Position numbers and translations under genes: made by a program. A DNA stretch of 16,507 nt, taken from a bacterium. Its GTDB lineage: Bacteria; UBP18; UBA7526. Below the pieces are notes generated by a model that saw only the letters and a program-made list of their open reading frames with translations, did no database searches and had not been told where the DNA came from. Below, piece by piece: positions 13,233 to 16,507 of this stretch (position 1 is the stretch's first letter; each line of letters starts with the position of its first letter). The DNA is taken from assembly GCA_030615855.1 (NCBI GenBank), contig JAUWYL010000024.1, positions 1 through 16,507 of the forward strand. The letters are read 5' to 3'.

Positions 13233-14531
13233 ATGACTGTTGATATGCAAAAGATAATCTCCCTGTGTAAACGCCGAGGGTTCATATACCAGGATAGCGA
13301 GATCTATGGCGGCCTGGGTAGTGTCTGGGATTATGGCCCTTTGGGAGTAGAACTGAAGAATAATGTGAAGAGGATCTGGTGGCAAAGCATGGTCTACGAA
13401 AGAGACGATATGGAGGGCTTGGATAGTGCCATCCTAATGCATTCCGATACTTGGAAAGCCTCTGGCCATGTAACATCCTTCAAGGACTTGCTCGTAGATT
13501 GCAAAGAGTGCAAGAAGAGATTTAAGCAAGAACAGATTAAAAAGGGCAGGTGTCCCGAGTGTGGTGGCCCGCTAAGCGAGCCGAGATATTTTAATCTGAT
13601 GTTTAAAACCTACATCGGTTCAGTAGAGGATAGGCAATCCCAGATCTATCTCAGGCCCGAGACCGCCCAGGGAATCTTTGTCGATTTTTCCCACATCGTG
13701 GACAGCACGCGCCGCAAACTTCCCTTCGGCATCGCCCAGATAGGGAAGGCTTTCCGAAACGAGATCACCACGGGAAACTTCACCTTCCGCTCGAGAGAAT
13801 TCGAACTGATGGAGATAGAATACTTCGTCAGGCCCCAGGATGCTGAGAAGTGGCATAAGCACTGGATCCAGGAGCGCCTCAATTGGTATAAGAGGTTTGG
13901 TATAAATCCTAAAAACTTGAGGGTAAGAAAGCATACTAAGAAGGAGTTGGCCCATTATGCCAAGGCCTGCTTTGATATTGAGTATCGCTTTCCCTTTGGT
14001 TGGGGAGAACTGGAAGGACTGGCCAATAGGACGGACTATGATCTCTCCCGCCACGCAGAGGTGAGCGGGAAGGACCTCTCCCTCTTTGATGAGAAAAGTA
14101 AAGAGAAAATAATCCCTTATGTCATAGAGCCCTCCGGAGGAGTGGACAGGAGCTTCTTGGCCTTCTTGATAGATGCTTATAGAGAGGAGAAGGTTCGAGG
14201 GGAAAAGCGGATTGTCTTAGGACTCCACAAGGACTTGGCCCCCATCAAGGTAGCGGTATTTCCCTTACTGCGCAATAGACCTCGACTGGTGAAACTGGCA
14301 AAAGAGATTGCCCAGAAATTACGTGGTCCATACAAGGTAGTCTATGATGATACAGCATCCATCGGAAAGCTTTATAGAAGGCAGGATGAGGTGGGGACCC
14401 TATACTGTGTGACCATAGATGTGAAATCCTTGAGCGATAAGAAGGTGACCGTAAGGGATAGGGACAGTATGCTTCAGGATAGAGTTGCTATCTCCCGCTT
14501 GAAAAAATATCTAGATGATAAATTAGCATAA
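13233..14531 (+). CDS. glyS: Glycyl-tRNA synthetase, dimeric (eukaryote/archaea-like) type
   Basis: A 432-residue class IIa enzyme that charges tRNA(Gly). It is the alpha2 form, not the alpha2beta2 GlyQ/GlyS pair. Motif 1 region: GFIYQDSEIYGGLGSVWDYGPLG (16-38). A zinc knuckle is intact with C90, C93, C107 and C110. Motif 2: FRNEITTGNFTFRSREFELMEIEYF with R175. Motif 3: EPSGGVDRSFLAFL with R306. The C-terminal anticodon domain (about 335-432) contains LAPIKVAVFPLL and the typical ASIGKLYRRQDEVGTLYCVTID. AGGAGG at 13218-13223 is 9 nt before ATG 13233; a second ATG at 13245 is possible but less well spaced. Neighbouring ppdK follows, as in many Clostridia. Confidence 0.95.
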   Translation: MTVDMQKIISLCKRRGFIYQDSEIYGGLGSVWDYGPLGVELKNNVKRIWWQSMVYERDDMEGLDSAILMHSDTWKASGHVTSFKDLLVDCKECKKRFKQEQIKKGRCPECGGPLSEPRYFNLMFKTYIGSVEDRQSQIYLRPETAQGIFVDFSHIVDSTRRKLPFGIAQIGKAFRNEITTGNFTFRSREFELMEIEYFVRPQDAEKWHKHWIQERLNWYKRFGINPKNLRVRKHTKKELAHYAKACFDIEYRFPFGWGELEGLANRTDYDLSRHAEVSGKDLSLFDEKSKEKIIPYVIEPSGGVDRSFLAFLIDAYREEKVRGEKRIVLGLHKDLAPIKVAVFPLLRNRPRLVKLAKEIAQKLRGPYKVVYDDTASIGKLYRRQDEVGTLYCVTIDVKSLSDKKVTVRDRDSMLQDRVAISRLKKYLDDKLA

Positions 14532-14719
14532 GAATTGAACTGTAAGTTGTAGGTTACGTCAAAGGGTAACGGTAACGAAGCCCGTATCGTTTAGGGGTTA
14601 CGGTTACGTAACCGAACAACGTAGCCGAAACGGGTATCCTAACCTTAACCGAGCAACTTTTGACTTATTAACTTGTCAACTTATTAACTTGTCAACTTAA
14701 GCAAGGAGGAATATTACGG
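14532..14719. repeat. GTTACG/ACTTATTAACTT repeat spacer before ppdK
   Basis: Bases 14550-14650 are built from GGTTACG/CGTAACC words in both orientations, with a perfect 14-bp palindrome CGGTTACGTAACCG at 14601-14614. Bases 14663-14698 hold 2.25 exact copies of a 16-mer, ACTTATTAACTTGTCA. TTGACT (14660-14665) followed 16 bp later by TATTAA could act as a weak promoter made by this repeat. AAGGAGGA (14703-14710) is the ppdK ribosome-binding site. Confidence 0.55.
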
Positions 14720-16507
14720 ATGAGCAAAAAGTATGTCTACTTCTTTGGAAGGGGAAAGGCAGAGGGGAATACTGAGATGAGAAACCTCTTAGGAGGTAAA
14801 GGAGCCAACTTGGCGGAGATGACCAACTTAGGCATCCCCGTCCCTCCGGGCTTCACCATCACCACTGAGGCCTGTATCTATTATTACCAGCATAAAGGAA
14901 AATATCCTAAAGGGATGAAAGAGGAGATCGACAGGAACCTGAAGAGGTTGGAGAAGGCGATGGGTTCTAAGTTTGGAGATGAGTATAATCCTCTCTTAGT
15001 TTCGGTGCGCTCTGGCGCTCGAGTTAGTATGCCGGGAATGATGGATACTATTCTGAACTTAGGATTAAATGACGAGACGATTAAGGGGTTGATCAGGGCC
15101 ATGGGTCATGAGAGGTTCGCCTGGGATGCCTATCGCCGGCTCATCCAGATGTTCGCCCATGTGGTGATGGGTATGGAGACCGGCGAATTTGAGGAGATTA
15201 TTGTGGGAAGGAAAAAAGAATTGGGAATAAGGCTCGATACCGAGTTCAATACTCAGGCTTTGATGGACTTGGTGGAGAGATTTAAGAGAAGAGTTAAAGA
15301 GAAGACGAAGAGGGACTTCCCTCAGGACCCCAGGAGACAGCTTTTTATGGCCATCGATGCTGTCTTCGGCTCCTGGAATACCCCCCGAGCCATTACCTAT
15401 AGAAATCTTCATAACCTTTCCCATACCTGGGGGACAGCAGCCAATGTCCAGACCATGGTCTTTGGGAATATGGGCTGGGACTCCGGTACTGGAGTGGCCT
15501 TCACCAGAGACCCGGCAACTGGTGAGAAGAAATTCTTTGGAGAATACTTATTGAATGCTCAGGGTGAGGATGTGGTTGCTGGGATAAGGACCCCAAAGAA
15601 AATATCGAAGTTGGCCAAGGAGATGCCTCAGGTCTATCGGGAATTGGTTAGAATCTATAAGAAGTTAGAGAAACACTATCGGGATATTCAGGACTTGGAG
15701 TTCACCATTCAGAATAAAAAGCTCTTCCTCTTGCAGACCAGGACGGGAAAGAGGACCGCCCAGGCAGCCCTGAAGATCGCTGTCGATATGGTAAAGGAGA
15801 AGTTAATCGGTAAAAAAGAGGCTCTTCTGCGCGTGGAACCCAATCAATTTGACCAGCTATTACATAGAAGGATCGACCCCAAGGCAAGGATAAAGGTCAT
15901 CGCCCAGGGGTTGGCTGCATCTCCTGGAGCAGCAGTGGGTGAAGTGGTCTTCACTGCTGACCATGCTCAGGAGGAAGCGGAGAAGGGAAGGAAGGTTATC
16001 TTGGTGAGGCATGAGACTTCTCCAGAGGATATCCATGGTATGGCTGCTGCCCAGGGGATACTAACCTCTCGTGGGGGTCTTACGTCACATGCTGCCGTGG
16101 TAGCAAGGGGGATGGGGAAGTGCTGCGTTGCTGGTTGCGAGGCCATAGATGTGGACTATGATAGGAAGAGATTCCTTGTAGGAGATATAATTGTCAAGGA
16201 GGGAGATTACATCTCTTTGAATGGGAATACGGGAGAGGTCATCTTGGGTAAGGTACATACCATTGAGCCTATTTTGAGCAAGGAGTTCCAGATTCTGATG
16301 AAGTGGGCAGATGAAACGCGGAGATTGGGGGTGAGGACCAATGCCGATACCCCAAAGGATGCCAAAAAAGCCCGGGAGTTTGGAGCAGAAGGGATTGGAT
16401 TATGCCGGACAGAGCATATGTTCTTTGGAGAGAAGAGAATGCCCATCGTTCAGGAAATGATCTTAGCCCGGGATGAGAGGACAAGGGAAAAGGCTTTGAG
16501 GAAACTT
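14720..16507 (+). CDS. ppdK: Pyruvate, phosphate dikinase, N-terminal two thirds (3' truncated)
   Basis: Interconverts pyruvate + ATP + Pi and PEP + AMP + PPi; in anaerobes it serves glycolysis with PPi or gluconeogenesis. The frame is open from ATG 14720 to the window edge, 596 codons of roughly 880. The ATP-grasp domain (1-about 350) shows LLGGKGANLAEM with K27, GIPVPPGFTITTEA and SVRSGARVSMPGMMDTILNLG with R97. The phosphohistidine domain (about 395-515) has GLAASPGAAVGEVVF, then SRGGLTSHAAVVARGMGKCCVAG with the catalytic His at 457. The PEP/pyruvate barrel begins at about 530 (GVRTNADTPKDA ... GIGLCRTEHMFF) and is cut off. These are diagnostic of PPDK rather than PEP synthase. AAGGAGGA precedes the start. 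No PPDK regulatory protein (DUF299) gene is seen on this side. Confidence 0.95.
   Translation, partial: MSKKYVYFFGRGKAEGNTEMRNLLGGKGANLAEMTNLGIPVPPGFTITTEACIYYYQHKGKYPKGMKEEIDRNLKRLEKAMGSKFGDEYNPLLVSVRSGARVSMPGMMDTILNLGLNDETIKGLIRAMGHERFAWDAYRRLIQMFAHVVMGMETGEFEEIIVGRKKELGIRLDTEFNTQALMDLVERFKRRVKEKTKRDFPQDPRRQLFMAIDAVFGSWNTPRAITYRNLHNLSHTWGTAANVQTMVFGNMGWDSGTGVAFTRDPATGEKKFFGEYLLNAQGEDVVAGIRTPKKISKLAKEMPQVYRELVRIYKKLEKHYRDIQDLEFTIQNKKLFLLQTRTGKRTAQAALKIAVDMVKEKLIGKKEALLRVEPNQFDQLLHRRIDPKARIKVIAQGLAASPGAAVGEVVFTADHAQEEAEKGRKVILVRHETSPEDIHGMAAAQGILTSRGGLTSHAAVVARGMGKCCVAGCEAIDVDYDRKRFLVGDIIVKEGDYISLNGNTGEVILGKVHTIEPILSKEFQILMKWADETRRLGVRTNADTPKDAKKAREFGAEGIGLCRTEHMFFGEKRMPIVQEMILARDERTREKALRKL

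Noticed and set aside
13620-14054. Open - strand frame of 144 codons
   Set aside because: It is antisense to glyS motif 2 and its flanks; composition follows the sense codons.

Overview
The window is a densely packed run of housekeeping genes, all on the + strand, from a bacterium whose coding strand is rich in purines and in AGA/AGG arginine codons. The gene order pgpH-ybeY-dgkA ... recO-glyS-ppdK resembles the conserved cluster of Clostridia and other Firmicutes. The flanking material (hisS-aspS, DUF2914 and DUF4398/LysM lipoproteins, DUF502) and the word-repeat spacers look more like an uncultivated anaerobic, possibly diderm, candidate-phylum bacterium. That placement is inference; no rRNA or tRNA gene is visible to fix it.

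Layout. Bases 1-378 are the 3' end of hisS. Then come a NYN-domain nuclease-like gene (540-1085), aspS (to 2927), a DUF2914 protein and a LysM lipoprotein (2942-4156). A 138-bp inverted-repeat segment runs into the start codon of pgpH, which encodes a membrane HD phosphodiesterase expected to degrade c-di-AMP. pgpH overlaps ybeY by 83 bp. A DgkA-PAP2 fusion, two tandem CNNM/CBS membrane proteins and a DUF502 membrane protein follow, coupled by 1-11 bp overlaps (6945-10525). After a 325-bp spacer that holds a hairpin pair, a good sigma70-type promoter and degenerate repeats come two small membrane proteins (DUF4190-like, DUF4870/Tic20-like). Then follow recO, a small lipoprotein of unusual codon use, a dimeric-type glyS, and ppdK, which runs off the right edge.

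The genes group by job: translation (hisS, aspS, glyS, ybeY), envelope lipid carrier and lipid phosphate turnover (DgkA-PAP2), nucleotide second messenger and ion homeostasis (pgpH, CNNM pair), recombination repair (recO) and pyruvate/PEP interconversion (ppdK). AspRS carries the His typical of non-discriminating enzymes, which suggests that Asn-tRNA(Asn) is made through the amidotransferase route.

The least ordinary part is the non-coding DNA. Nearly every spacer is built from short stuttering words. One family (ATCTGTG/ATCCGTG) precedes aspS, the two small membrane-protein genes and glyS. Another layout, a foldback or word repeat ending in YGARCGMAGYGAGG, sits at the ribosome-binding site of the NYN gene, dgkA-PAP2 and recO. 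No CRISPR array, transposase, phage gene or obvious defence system was seen.
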